From assembly GCA_947683425.1 (NCBI GenBank), contig CANTUQ010000109.1, positions 2,014,501 through 2,078,500 on the forward strand: DNA of 64,000 bases. The letters run 5' to 3'. This stretch comes from Excoecaria cochinchinensis. Taxonomy: Eukaryota > Streptophyta > Magnoliopsida > Malpighiales > Euphorbiaceae. The number at the start of each line of letters is the position of its first letter. Position 1 is the stretch's first letter. The position numbers and the translations under genes are program-made. Under the pieces are notes generated by a model. The model did not search any database, was not told the DNA's origin, and worked only from the letters and a program-made list of their open reading frames with translations. Of the stretch, positions 19,835 to 31,008 are shown in pieces.

Positions 19835-21666
19835 TATTTAAAAGTCCAGCTGCGGACTTGTTAAATGCAGAACTTTTTCTTAACTTTGTAGGTAGTTAGT
19901 TTTATTTAGTTTTGTCAAATTTGTGTTTATTAGTGAAACTATGTTTTTGTTGGAGAATTTTCAAAGTATTTGTAGCTAGAAGTATAGAGAGATTGATGAT
20001 ATTTTTGAAAGTGTGCAGGTGGTCACGGTGGCAATGAATTTCATTACCACCGTGACCAAAGGAAGTTGAATTCTGGATTCTGTTTGGTGCACATAAAAAG
20101 GAATTGAAAATAAGAGCTGACTTACAGGGGTCACGGTCACAACAAAACTCATTGTGACCGTGACATAGAGACCCATTGGACAAAATGCAAGCATGAAGCA
20201 CCTCACGGTGGCAACCTATTTGGTTGTCATTGTGACATGAAAATCACCAAGGCAGAATCAGTGCAGTACGTACCTCATGGTGGCAACAAATTTCATTGCC
20301 ACCGTGACATAAAATTTTCCTGGACAGAAGCTAAAATTGAAGACCTCACGGTGGCAACAGATTTCATTGCCACCGTGACCCCTCTCCTGTGCGCAAAGGC
20401 AGATTAGCATTCTCGACACCTCACGGTGGCATCAGATTTCATTGCCACCGTGACCACTCTGACACTATTTAAACGTATTTTTCTGTTTGGCTAGGGTTCC
20501 GAATTTTTTAGTTTAGTTTTCAGATTAGTTTGGAGATTGACAATTTTCTGAGCTTTTCTTCTATTATGAATTTCAGGTTTCCAATTTTTGTCTTTAGTTT
20601 TGAATTAGAAATCAAGAATACTTCATCAGATTCATATAGTTTAATTTCAATAGAGTTTTTAATTCGGGTTTCCAGAATTTTAAATTAATTCTCCATGGAA
20701 GATCCAAAGAAGAAGATTGAAGAACGTAGGATTCAACCGGGATTTTCGCCTCAATGAATTTCTGGGTTTATTCTTTCCTTTATTCTTTTGATTTTGTAAT
20801 GGATCGTGAGTAGTATTTTAGTTGTTTGGGGGATCTTTGAATCCCCTATCCTTGATGTGAATTCTGAACATGTTTTGATATTCAATATATGAAAGAAAGG
20901 TTTATTTCACTGGTTCTTATTGTCAAATCATGAGATGTATATTTTCAAGTTAATTTCCAGTTTTGATGAATGATTTAATTCATGTATCTTAATTGGTTAT
21001 TGAGTTGTATGATTGAATGTCATGATCAATTATCTTCATATTTTCTGTCATGTTTGCTGTATCATTTAGACTGCTCCGGAATAGGAATCTAGATGTGCAG
21101 GTTTTCATGGTTTAAGATTGGAGTGAGGAGTGAAATAATTAGGTTTTGGGTTGTTTGGCTCCGGAATGGGAGAGCAAACCAAACTTAGGATTTTAGACCC
21201 GTGCTTAGGCTAGTTGTATGGCTTGCTCCGGAATGGGACGTCATGTAATTAGAGTAGCTTGCTCCGGAAAGGGACGCTTGGGTTAAGAGGGTTATCCCGA
21301 TTTCATTCGTATATGTTTCTTTATGTGTTTTGATTCATGTTTGGGTATGGGGTGGATGAGTGAACCTGAGCAATGTTTTTCTATTCTGAATTATTTGCTT
21401 GTTAATTTTTGCCATTAATTTATTTCTACCATTTATTGCAGTAATTTAATTTGATTATTTCTGTTGCTTGTTTTTAGCTGTTTAATTCTTTTGTTTTTAA
21501 TCAATAGCTTACTAAATCAATTCAAACTTTTGGGAATTCTTTAGCATACATTTAATTTTCTTCACTTACACACACAATCCCTTGGGTACAATAACTCGGG
21601 GTCTTAATTTTACCCCACTGTATTACTTGCCGATTCAGTACACTTACTGAGATCGTGTCAAAACCA
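19835..21666 (+). mobile_element. Athila-like 3' region and LTR
   Basis: This non-coding tail follows the integrase. It contains the hairpin array 20021-20457, a leader-like T-rich part (20460-20900) and four copies of GCTCCGGAAT/AGGGA within 21067-21270. It ends with ACAATAACTCGGGGTCTTAA and CCGATTCAGTACACTTACTG, close to 21660. These last motifs are the usual end of Athila-type LTRs. I saw no open env-like frame. The LTR start could not be set. Confidence 0.65.
20021..20457. repeat. Array of six hairpins, TCACGGTGGCAA type
   Basis: Inverted repeats lie at about 20021-20057, 20129-20164, 20203-20236, 20276-20308, 20345-20380 and 20420-20455. The common form is TCACGGTGGCAACA-GATT-TCATTGCCACCGTGA. 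The first has 18-bp arms (GGTCACGGTGGCAATGAA with one mismatch). The second uses GTCACGGTCACAA with its own matching arm TTGTGACCGTGAC. Two frames on the minus strand across it are not genes. Confidence 0.9.
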
Positions 21667-21739
21667 CTAGACTATAAATTGGGTCCTTACAAAGCTGGGT
21701 TCTGCTAAAGCTTTTATCTTTTCAATTGGATCTACCTTA

Positions 21740-24700
21740 GTGTTATATGAGTGACTTCAATGATATTTTGTACCTGTCAGAGAAGCGGAATAGGATTTCT
21801 TATCCCCTGTGGCTTATTTGGGGGTTTTAACAAGCTACTGATGAAAGTGGACTTGTGGATTTGGGGATAGAGGGTTATGGGTATACCTGGAAACGAGGAA
21901 GAGGGACAGAGAACTGGTTCAAGGAGAGGCTAGATCGGGCAATGGCAAATGCTGGGTGGTTTGATCGGTTTCCATAGGCAAAGGTTAAATTCGTAAGTTA
22001 TACTTCTTCTGATCACTTGCCATTGATTTTATTGCCAAAGAAAACTGAGAAAGTTATTTAGGTGAAGAAGTTTCAATTTGAGAATGTGTGGCTGCGAGAT
22101 ATGAGGTGCAAAAAAAGTATGGAAGATGAGTGGAATAGAGTGAATTCTAACGACATTCAGCAGAAAATTAGAGCTTACGAGCCAGTTCTTAATTTTTAGG
22201 GAGAAAATTATGTCAAGGGGCTACAGAAGAAATTGAAATTGGTTAAAATTAGAGTTGATGCTTTAAAGGGTAGAAGAGATGAGGCAGGATTAGTTGATTT
22301 TAATAAATTTCAAGGGGAGTATTTGAGTTTGCTTGGCTAGATTGTGATTTATTAGTAGTATTGTGCGAAGGTTTTTTGGTTGAAGTCAAGTGACTAGAAT
22401 TCCAGATTTTTTCATTCTTTTGCATTTGGGAGAAAGAAGCAAAGCAGAGTGGAACAATTAAGAGACATAAATGATCATTAATGTAACTGGCAATCAAGTT
22501 TGGATGATATGATTATTAATTATTTTGAGGATATTTTCTAGATTACTAATTCTGATTCATAAACAATTTGTAATGTATTTAACCCTATTATTTCAGAGGA
22601 GCAGAATATGAACCTATTGGTTCTTATCACAATAAAAGAAGTGAGAGCTGCCATTTTTAGTATGCATAGAGATAAATCAATAGGATTTGATGGCATGAAT
22701 CCTACCTTTTATCAGACGTTTTGGGACATTATAGTTTCAGATGTGGTGAATGAATATAGGAAATTTTTTATACTGGTTAGATTCCTAAGGGTCTTAATGA
22801 TATGCAGATTATTTTGATTCCAAAAAAGGATAATCCAGAAACTATGGAAGACTTAAGGCCGATCTCCCTTTGTAATGTGCTTTATAAAGTGATGGCTAAA
22901 TGCCTGGCGAATAGACTGAACCCTTTGCTGGCTAGTTTGGTTTCAGAGTCTTAAAGTGCTTTCATTCTAGGATGATTTATCACAAATAATATTCTAATTG
23001 CTTTTGAGTTAACTCATTATCTGAAGCGGGAGACTTAAGGGAGGGATAGGGTTACAACTTTAAAAATAGACATGAGTAAGGCTTACGATCTTCGTTAGTG
23101 GGATTTTTTGAGGAGTATGTTGGCAAAGTTTGGTTTCTATAACAGGTGGATCAACTTGGTTATGAGCTATGTTACAACAGTTAATTATCATATTGCTGCT
23201 AAAGAAAGGATTCTCGGGCTAGTGATTCTAGAGAGGGGAGTAAGACAAGGTGATCCTCTGTCACCGTACCTTTTTATCTTATGTGTCGAGGGGTTGAGTT
23301 CATTGATTAGAATATAGGAAAATATGGGTTTGTGGCATGGTTGTAGAGTTGCTAGAACAACCCCTATGGTAAGTCATTTATTGTTTACGGATGATTATTA
23401 CCTGTTCTTTAAGGCTAATGATGATGAGTGCCAATTGGTGAAATAGGTTCTTAAGGAGTATGAGGGAGTGTCTGGGCAAGTAGTAAATTATCAAAAATCT
23501 ACCAGTACATTTAGTAAGTGTGTGAATGAGCATTAAAGGTAGAATATTTGTCTCTCACTTGGAGTTGGGGTTATGAAAAATCATGACAGGTATTTGGGCT
23601 TACCATCTTTAATAGGAAGGAAGAAGTGGGAAATTTTTGGGTTTTTTAGAGATAGAGCCTGGAACAGGATCTAAAATTGGGGTTCGAAACTACTATCTCG
23701 TAGAGGTAAGTAGATTTTATTGAAAATAGTGGCACAAGCATTACTGAATTATGCGATGAATGTTTTTCTTCTCCCTGTTAGCTTATGTGAAGATATGGAA
23801 AAAATGTTTAATACCTTCTAGTGGTGTAATAAGGGGAGAGGTATTCGTTGGATAAGGTGGGATCGTTTGTGTGTTCACAAAGAAGCGGGTGGACTGGGGT
23901 TCAAAAAATTATGAGATTTTAATATTGCTATGTTGGACAAGCAAGGGTGGCATTTTTTATCGAATCCTTTTTCTCTTGTGGCAAGAATTTTTAAGGCAAG
24001 ATATTATTGCAATGGGGAGTTTTTAAGCTCCAGTTTGGGACAAAATCCCAGCTATATGTGGTGTTCCATTTGGGAAGCTAGGAAATGGTTGGAGAAAGGG
24101 CATCATCGGAGGGTAGGGAATGGAGAGGGTATTTGTATTAGGAAGGATCCTTAGGTGTTGGGTAATGAGAATAGGTGAGTAACATATGTGCTTCATCCAG
24201 AGGTGGAAAATGCACCTGTGTCTTCACTTTTCAAATCAGCTTATAAATAGTGGGATGAAGATATTCTAGAGGATATTTTTAATAGTGAAGATTGTAATCT
24301 AATTTTACAAATTCCTCTTTTTATACGAGATATGAGTGATGGTTAGGTATGGAAGGAGGCTATAAATGGAATATTCATGGTGAAAAGATGATACAGATTG
24401 ATTTGTGGAGAGCTCACTTCTGCTTTTGAGGTTATGTGTAGGAGATTTTAGAGGTTGAAGATTCCGGCAAGGTGAAGAATTCCTTTGGAGAGAGTTTTAT
24501 GAGGTACTACCCACTATAAAGGCTCTTAATGCTTGGCAAGTGGGTATTGATCTTCAATGCAAGGTTTGTTGTTTTAATCTTGAAAATATTCTTTATACTC
24601 TGTGCTTATGTCCTAAGGCTTTGGAAGTCTAGAATTTGTCTTTGATTAATGCGATTGGAAATGCTATAGATGGTAATTGAATGTTTTTTAAGGATTGGAT

Positions 24701-25440
24701 GAGTCAGGTCATTGGATCTATAGATGTAGATCAATGTTGTTAGTGGGTTATGCTGTGTTGGGCATTGTGGTTTAATAGGAATAGTTGTGTGTGAAATGAT
24801 TTTAATAGGGCTGCTAGAGAGATTGTTATGTTTGCAGATTCAAAACTCAAGGAGTGGTTAGAGGCGTAATTGATTCCTGATAATGCTTGCACAACACAGT
24901 GTAATTTGTAATAGGGAGGTAGGATTTTAAAATGGTCCAAGCCACTAGCAAGCTAGTTGAAGGTAAATGTTGATGCTTCTATAGGATCGGATGTTGGGCG
25001 TATGGGTATTGGCTGGATAGTTAGGAATGAGGCTGGGTTTTTTGTCTAGGGGAAATTTGTGTGTGTGAAAGGGGTATTTCAGTCGAGAAAAACAAAGGCA
25101 TTGGTCCTTAGGTAGGTTCCGAGTTTGCTAAAGGATAAGAGTTGGGACAAGGTGGTAGTAGAAATAGACGCAGCTATGGTGGTCTCCGGTTTGAAATAAG
25201 TTTCTTTGTTTCTGCGTTTGGTTTAATTATTGATGATTGCAAGGAACTAGTGAGTAACTTCTCTAATATAAAAGTTCATTTTGTTAAATGATTTGCGAAT
25301 GTAGCAGCTCATAAACTGACCAGGGCTGCTCTTTCTATTGTTGATTATATGAAGTGGTCTAGTCATCCTCCAGATTTTGTTGTTGATTGTATTTCTGTTG
25401 ATCTTGCTTAATGAAGTTGCTTTTGATTTTCAAAAAAAAT
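21740..25440 (+). pseudogene. L1-type LINE (endonuclease end, RT, RNase H-like), 5'-truncated and decayed
   Basis: Homology starts near 21749 with SDFNDILYLSEK, then GYGYTWKRGRGTENWFKERL (endonuclease C-terminal part). The reverse transcriptase shows KSIGFDGMNPTFYQTFW near 22675, LRPISLCNVLYKVMAKCLANRL near 22855, VRQGDPLSPYLFILCVEGL near 23245 and LLFTDDYYLF near 23380 (usual LLFADD/FADDT). A zinc-finger-like and RNase H-like tail follows, ending about 25410 before an A-rich stretch (25431-25447). More than forty stops and several shifts are present. Many stops replace conserved Trp codons (TGG to TAG), the mark of cytosine-methylation decay. LINEs copy by target-primed reverse transcription; this copy is inert. 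Confidence 0.9.
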
Positions 25441-25449
25441 AAAAAGAAG

Positions 25450-25640
25450 AGGAGAGAGAATTGTGACTTAGATAGATTGTAATTCATTTCAAGTTAGTAT
25501 GATGAAGAATGAATACCATTATCTCTCTCTAATTTCTTCCCAATTCTCTCCTTACTCACTCTTCTTCCTCTCTCAATCTCTTCTTCGCTCCAACTTCTTT
25601 CTTGCATCATTACATTAGTATCAAAGCCCTGGTTCCTACG
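25450..25640 (+). mobile_element. LTR end and degenerate primer-binding site of a gypsy element
   Basis: A pyrimidine-rich LTR tail ends CATTACA at ~25614. It is followed by TTAGTATCAAAGCCCTGG, a decayed TGGTATCAGAGC-type primer-binding site (25616-25632). The start of the LTR is cut by the LINE. Confidence 0.6.
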
Positions 25641-25734
25641 TGATCAGTGCTTCGATCATAGGTGTGTGACCTCGATTGATTCACATGAATGTATTGCAAC
25701 TTATAAACTAGCAAAGAACAAGAAGAATAATATG

Positions 25735-26520
25735 AGGGAAAATACTGGAATTAAGGAAGTTGAAGCTCATCTTTAAAAGCTTGACTCCAGCATTCTTGAG
25801 ATGAATGAATCTCGGAACAAATGGATGGCTGATTTAGAAACCAGATTCAAAAGGATGATGGAGCAGTTTGCCAAAAATCTAAACTTGGGTAGCAGAGGTA
25901 AAGATCCAGTTTGTAATATTGCAGCACTGAAAGTCATTTCTAGCTCAGAGAAAGGTATCCTGCCCACTCTTAAAAGTTTGGGAAAAGAAGAATATTCAAG
26001 CATTGAATGCTTCAAGAATGATTCCTGCTCCATTAAAGGTAGAGTTACCTCCCTTTGATGGAGAAAATCCTCGCAACTTTGTGAGGAAATGTCAGAAATA
26101 TTTTCAATTCTATGATATTCTTGAATAACAAAAGTGAAACTAGCTACGTTATAATGCGGGGAATGAGTTGATAATTGGTTACAAGGCTGGTTTATTCATT
26201 AAGAATCAGTTTTCTGGCCAAAGTTTGCTGAAGATCTGTGCGTTAGATTTGGTGAGAAAACTGTTGTAGAAGTCATTAAGGAGTTTAGTAAGCTGCAACA
26301 AATAGAATCTGTAGCTGCTATCAAGAGAAATTTGAAGAACTCAAAGCCCTTATGCAAAAATCCAATACAAGGTTAGGTGACCCTTATTTCATTTCAAGTT
26401 TCATCAGTGGACTTAGTGATGAACTTATACCTATGATAAAATATTCAAACCACAAACGCTCAATCAAGCCTTTGAGCAGGGAAAACTACAAGAGCAATCA
26501 TTTGAGACCATTCTTAAGAA
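25735..26520 (+). pseudogene. Ty3/gypsy gag, decayed
   Basis: Scattered over several frames are KWMADLETRFKRMMEQFAKN (25822-25881), VELPPFDGENPRNFVRKCQKYF, FAEDLCVRFGEKTVVEVIKEF, LQQIESVAAYQEKFEELKAL and PYFISSFISGLSDELIPMIK. This is the capsid order of plant chromovirus gag (PFDGxxPxxWxxxxxxYF, then SFISGL). Stops and frameshifts occur about every 60-100 codons. It follows the PBS-like site at 25.62 kb and is cut before any protease. Gag would have formed the virus-like particle. Confidence 0.75.
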
Positions 26521-26872
26521 ATAGAAGACATTGCAATGGGAGCCCGTCCCTCGTTTGAGGGACGCCCGTCCGTCGCGCAATTGGAAGCCCGTCCCTAAGC
26601 CAAAGGGTAAGATGGGAATCCGCTCTGCCTCTGTGACTGATGGCCATTCTAAGAGTGAAGGATGCCCCATCGGTCGTGACCTGACAGCGATTTCCAGAAG
26701 GTTGGAGAATCCGATGCAACCCGCAACATGATTGTTGAGGAAGTGGGCAGAAGGTTGGAGGAGTTTAAGGCTCGAATGATTGAACTAATGGGGAACCAAA
26801 CGACCTCTTTAGCACCACTTGCTGCTCCTCATGTAGAGCAAAATGAACAAGGACCAGTTAGAGAGGATCCCC
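26521..26872. mobile_element. Unassigned retroelement-like junction sequence
   Basis: The first part (26535-26600) has repeated CCCGTCC(C/G) motifs in both orientations (GCCCGTCCCTCGTTTGAGGGACG is a hairpin). A frame from 26728 (VEEVGRRLEEFKARMIELMG) looks helical and gag-like, but I cannot assign it. It ends at GAGAGGATCC near 26872, where the neighbouring LTR begins. Confidence 0.35.
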
Positions 26873-28021
26873 CGATGAATAGATATATTTATCATTATCA
26901 TATGCATTGACATTCATAGGCCAAATATCATAATTTATACAACATAAGACAAATATCTTGCATTCATGAATTCTAGCTATGTTGCGCTCGTGACAGACCA
27001 CAGGCATACGCTCGTAGCAGAGCTCGCACACGCGACTGAACACCAAAAACACTTTTGTCGCGCTCGCGACAGCATACGGACCGGTGACCAAATCCTACGG
27101 AACACTCTCTCGCTCTCGCGACAGAGCCTGAACTTTGTGTTCAACCTCCCAACTTTACCTAATCTATCACACACTTTGCTATGCTCACATGCAAACCTCA
27201 ACTATCAATCAAATACCAATTCCAGCCGAAAGGCCTTTCAAGCTAATAATCATATACCAATATCTTCCTCATGCACAATTTATAACATACCCAAATTCAA
27301 CACGCCAACAATCAAAACTCAATACCACTTAAAATTGTCAATTACACTTCATCAACTCGACTATATTTACCTATTTACAATTTAATCATTAGAAGAGTTA
27401 TAGAACTCTTCAATACCCATAATTTTCCTAGTTTAACCAAACATGCATCTAATAAAGAAAATTAAATACAATCCTAAACCTTTGAATGCTAGATCCTTCA
27501 ATCTTCACCAAATTAAGCAACCTTTTCTTTACCCTTTGCTTTTCTACTTGATTCTCGAACTTTCAATCAACAAGAACTTGAATGAGATGAAGAACAAATA
27601 GAGAATACAAGCAACTAGCCCTTAAATGAACTCAACTAAAGGAAAAGGAAAAGAAGAACAAAACACTTACCTTGCAATGGAAGAGAGGTGGCCGGCCAAC
27701 TTGAAGAGCAAGATGCCAAAACCAACCTCTTCACAATCCATTTATATGCATGGCACTCCTTAGGTGTTACAAGACAAGCTTGACACTTGGCATTCCACTA
27801 ACCTCTTAATTAAGCTAATTACCCTTACTTAACTTAATTAACTTCCTCTTAACACTAATCATGCAAAATTACTTTTTAGTCACTAAACTATTTTATTTCA
27901 TGCAATTAAGTCCTTAATTCTGAATTATAATTTAGTCCGAAAATTTACAAATCCTTAATTAAACTCACTTAATCACCCTAATCATACTGAATACTACTAG
28001 GGTGAATTTCGGATCATTACA
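26873..28021 (-). mobile_element. 3' LTR of Tekay-like element B (truncated)
   Basis: On the minus strand the LTR starts TGTAATGATCCGAAATTC at 28021. It has a TATA box CATATAAATGG near 27740-27750 and then GCAAGGTAAGTG. A polypurine tract (AAGTGGAAGAGAG) lies immediately before it. Around 26985-27125 it carries GC-rich TGTCGCGAGCGCGACA motifs. The end is cut at ~26873. The element's own interior lies at higher coordinates. Confidence 0.72.
26980..27125. repeat. GC-rich palindromic motifs in the element B LTR
   Basis: On the minus strand the patch contains CTGTCGCGAGAGCGAGAG, CTGTCGCGAGCGCGACAA (a perfect TTGTCGCG/CGCGACAG-like palindrome) and weaker GTGCGAGCTC and GTCACGAGCGC motifs, in an AT-rich LTR. 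The same 14-16 base core occurs in the array at 10375-10670. Confidence 0.75.
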
Positions 28022-29400
28022 ACTCTCTTCCACTTAAAAAATTTCGTCCTCGAAATTCCTTCTAATAATGCTATGACTTTAGCTATGCAGAAACATCATG
28101 CAAAGACACTTATTCAATCAAATATAAATAATTACTTTAAATGACATACCAGGTAAAACATCTTGATCTCTCTTATTTTCTTCCAAAGTCATGGCATATA
28201 CCCTACCAACAGACATATTAGGTCTCTCTACTGTTTCAGAAATAACACCAGATCGTTGTCCTTCCCGACCGGTTCCACTTCTAGTCCTTCCTCTTCATCA
28301 CCCCCTGAGTTTAGTGCACTTTCCCTTCTTGATTGTGTAGTCAAGTTTTCCTGAGCTTGGGGACACTTTGCCATTAAATGGTCAGTACCACCACACTTAA
28401 AGCAAGCTACAGTGAGCTTCCTACATACACCCCAATGGGTTTTTCCACAGTGTTCACATACCGCCGGGGCATTTCCCCTACTTGAGGGAGATGGAACTCC
28501 AACTTCAGAAAACTGATGTCTTCCTATCTGACTTCTCATGACCCAATGATTTATGTGGTGCACTAAACATACCTTGACTATCTTTGGTCTCACGAACTCT
28601 TTTACCAGAATGAATCCAGTTCCACCATCCTGCATCTTTCTCTTTTGATTATTTCTTTGAACTATCTCAGACTTTTCCACCTTCAAAGCAGCTAACACCA
28701 ACTGATAATAATTTACTGATTGCAAAGAGGTCATTACAGCTATCAATCCCTTAATTACTTCGTTTAAACCCTCCTCAAATTGTCGACACTTAAACTCTTT
28801 AGTCATTAAGGCATCAGGTACATACTTACTAAGTCAGCTAAATTTTTCTCATAATCTGCCACAATTAAGTTTCCCTACTTAAGACTCACAAATTCTCTCC
28901 ACTTAGCCTCTCTATAAGCCTTAGTAATATATCTCTTTTCAAACTCCCGAACAAAAAAATCCCAAGTCAAATTAACAGGTCGTTGAGGATTTCTTAACAC
29001 CAACTTCCACCAATCATATGCTGGACCTTGCAATAATGAGACTGCACATGACACTCATTGTTCCTGAGGGCAATTAATTTCCTGCAATATGCTCTCTGTC
29101 CTTTCTATCCAAAATTCTGCTATGTCCGACTCATCTACAAAAGTTCCTCTAAACTCCTCTGCCCCTCGCTTCCTAATTACATCTGAATGAGCCTTAGGAT
29201 AGTCAATCTATCTATCATCTGCATTAACCCTTGTACTAACACTGGATTTTCTGGAACTAAGGGTGGATTTTTTGCTGGTGGAGGCTCAGGTATATGTGGA
29301 TTAACACTTCCAGTGGTTTCACCTATATCTTCACTAGGATATGATTCTATAATCACTCTACAAAATAAGGAAAACAACATCTGCATTATGGCCACACTCT
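28022..29400 (-). pseudogene. Tekay-like gypsy gag of element B, internally deleted
   Basis: The minus strand shows gag pieces: DFLVREFEKRYI and SLKYGNLIVADYEKNL-like parts in broken frames (28.8-29.0 kb), then TKEFKCRQFEEGLNEVIKGL, NYYQLVLAALKVEKSEI, a CEHCGKTHWGVC region and the CCHC knuckle CFKCGGTDHLMAKC (near 28360-28405). Within 210 bp of the gag end the frame meets FEDEIF and the polypurine tract. Protease, RT, RNase H, integrase and chromodomain are therefore missing, probably through one large internal deletion. The 5' end continues to the PBS at 29463-29474. The gag end is degraded by stops and at least two frameshifts. Confidence 0.82.
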
Positions 29401-29462
29401 AAACAGACTCATATCAATTCTATTCATTATGAATCCTATAGTCCAGAACCACCTAAACTTAT

Positions 29463-29474
29463 GCTCTGATACCA
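29463..29474 (-). other. Primer-binding site of element B
   Basis: The minus strand reads TGGTATCAGAGC, six bases from the presumed 5' LTR end at 29481. Confidence 0.9.
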
Positions 29475-29480
29475 CAACTT

Positions 29481-30330
29481 ATAACGCTTAAATACCCCTT
29501 AGGAGGATACGGGAGTGCTACAAACACTTACTCTTATATCAAATTAATAATAATTATCCAAGCTAACATAAAGATAAACTTAAAACAACACATGTTAAAA
29601 TTATAATTAATATTAGCTAATTAAATATTACATTTTGAAAGTACAAAATTTATAATATACAATTACATATTCTTGATATACAAAATAGATCATTATCTAT
29701 ACAATACAAAAGATTAAACCTTTCTAGAAGACTTCTCCTAGTGGCCAGCAGATGATCCTCTCAAAACTTGAGCTTCCAAGCTAAAACTACACGGGAGATA
29801 AACACTCGTGCTGAGCTATGGCTCAGTGGGGATGCAAACAAAACAAAGTCTGCTACAGGGAATTACCAATTAACATATAATAATAAAACATGCTATAAAC
29901 AATAAGTCATATTTTCAACAATACATTGTCCATGTCATTGACCTCACTACATATTAATGATACAATAAACTCTGAAATTGCTACTATATCGTGACAAATA
30001 TCACATATAACATAGTACCATAATCAGTCAAAGAATTAACAATTTTAGTATGGCCTGAATCAATATAGTAGTGGATAACGAGAACATTGGATACCAATTA
30101 GGTACCAATCACTAAATACTGAGAAAAAACAGTATTATCACTGGAGATATGCAAATCTCAAATCACTAAATACCCACACGGGTATCGACACTGGCAGTTG
30201 CGGACGCTAACTCTTATAAGCATGTTTACCTATCCACGAATCAATTACAGGCTTAAACAATCATTCCACTTAACAGTAGGTTTTAGTTTTAGTCAAACTT
30301 TTTTTGTGCCAAGTGGGCCCAGCTTGTCTG
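29481..30330 (-). mobile_element. 5' LTR fragment of element B
   Basis: This is an AT-rich, non-coding LTR part ending (minus strand) AAGGGGTATTTAAGCGTTATA next to the PBS. It contains GGATAGGTAAACATGCTTATA near 30210-30235, the relative of the ATAGGCATGCCTAT landmark in the other Tekay-like LTRs. Its outer limit near 30330 is not clear. Confidence 0.6.
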
Positions 30331-31008
30331 ATTCCACAACATGATGTTGCATATTCTAAATTAATCCCATTTTCGCAAATATTATTCAAAACACCCCAAT
30401 TTGTCAAATAATTTTTCGAAAAACATTATTTGTAAAATTGTCCTGAAAAAATATGAATTTGGAGATATAGGTATTTTATTTTAGAATTAATTTTTTTATA
30501 AGTTATATACAATTAAAAAAGGTTGTGATGTTTTACATAGATATAGATAGTGTGCGTACGTTTGCACTGTTCAATTGCATGTGTACATCCGATTAGATGG
30601 TGCAAGTACACGATTACCGAATTACTATTCAATTAAAAATTTTAAGAAAAATAAAAAAAATAAATAAAAACAAAACGCAAACAAAGCCCATCAATTTTAG
30701 AAATCCAGCCCTATGCCCGCTAAAAACAAATTTAACAAGTCCAAATCATTTCAAAATTTATAAACTCACCGCCATAACAAACTAATCCTATTGGTCACTC
30801 CACCTCTCACATGGATGGCGATCCGTGTAATCCTTCCTCAAACGAATCTAGACCGTCAACTTTCCACCAATCCACAATCCAATATTCCTCTTCCCCGCCT
30901 AATTTCCTTGTATAAATAATAACCCCTCAGGCATCATCTTCATCCATCTGATTTCTTTCACTTTCTTATACTTTTTAGTTAACCAAACAGTTTCTTTTTT
31001 ACTCTCAA
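30331..31008 (+). promoter_or_regulatory. Histone H3 upstream region and promoter
   Basis: The core promoter is TATAAATA at 30911-30918, about 90 bp before the ATG. Upstream are an inverted CCAAT (ATTGG at 30790-30794), GATCCGTG at 30820-30827 (one base from GATCCGCG, the complement of the plant histone octamer CGCGGATC) and a CCAATCCACAATCC near 30868. These are the kinds of sites that give S-phase expression; their activity here is inferred. The leader is CT-rich. The part left of 30.78 kb has no recognised feature. Confidence 0.6.

Noticed and set aside
20021..20457. CRISPR-like or riboswitch reading of the repeated hairpins
   Set aside because: The hairpins have irregular steps, spacer lengths fit retroelement sequence, and the context is an Athila-like 3' region in a nuclear genome.
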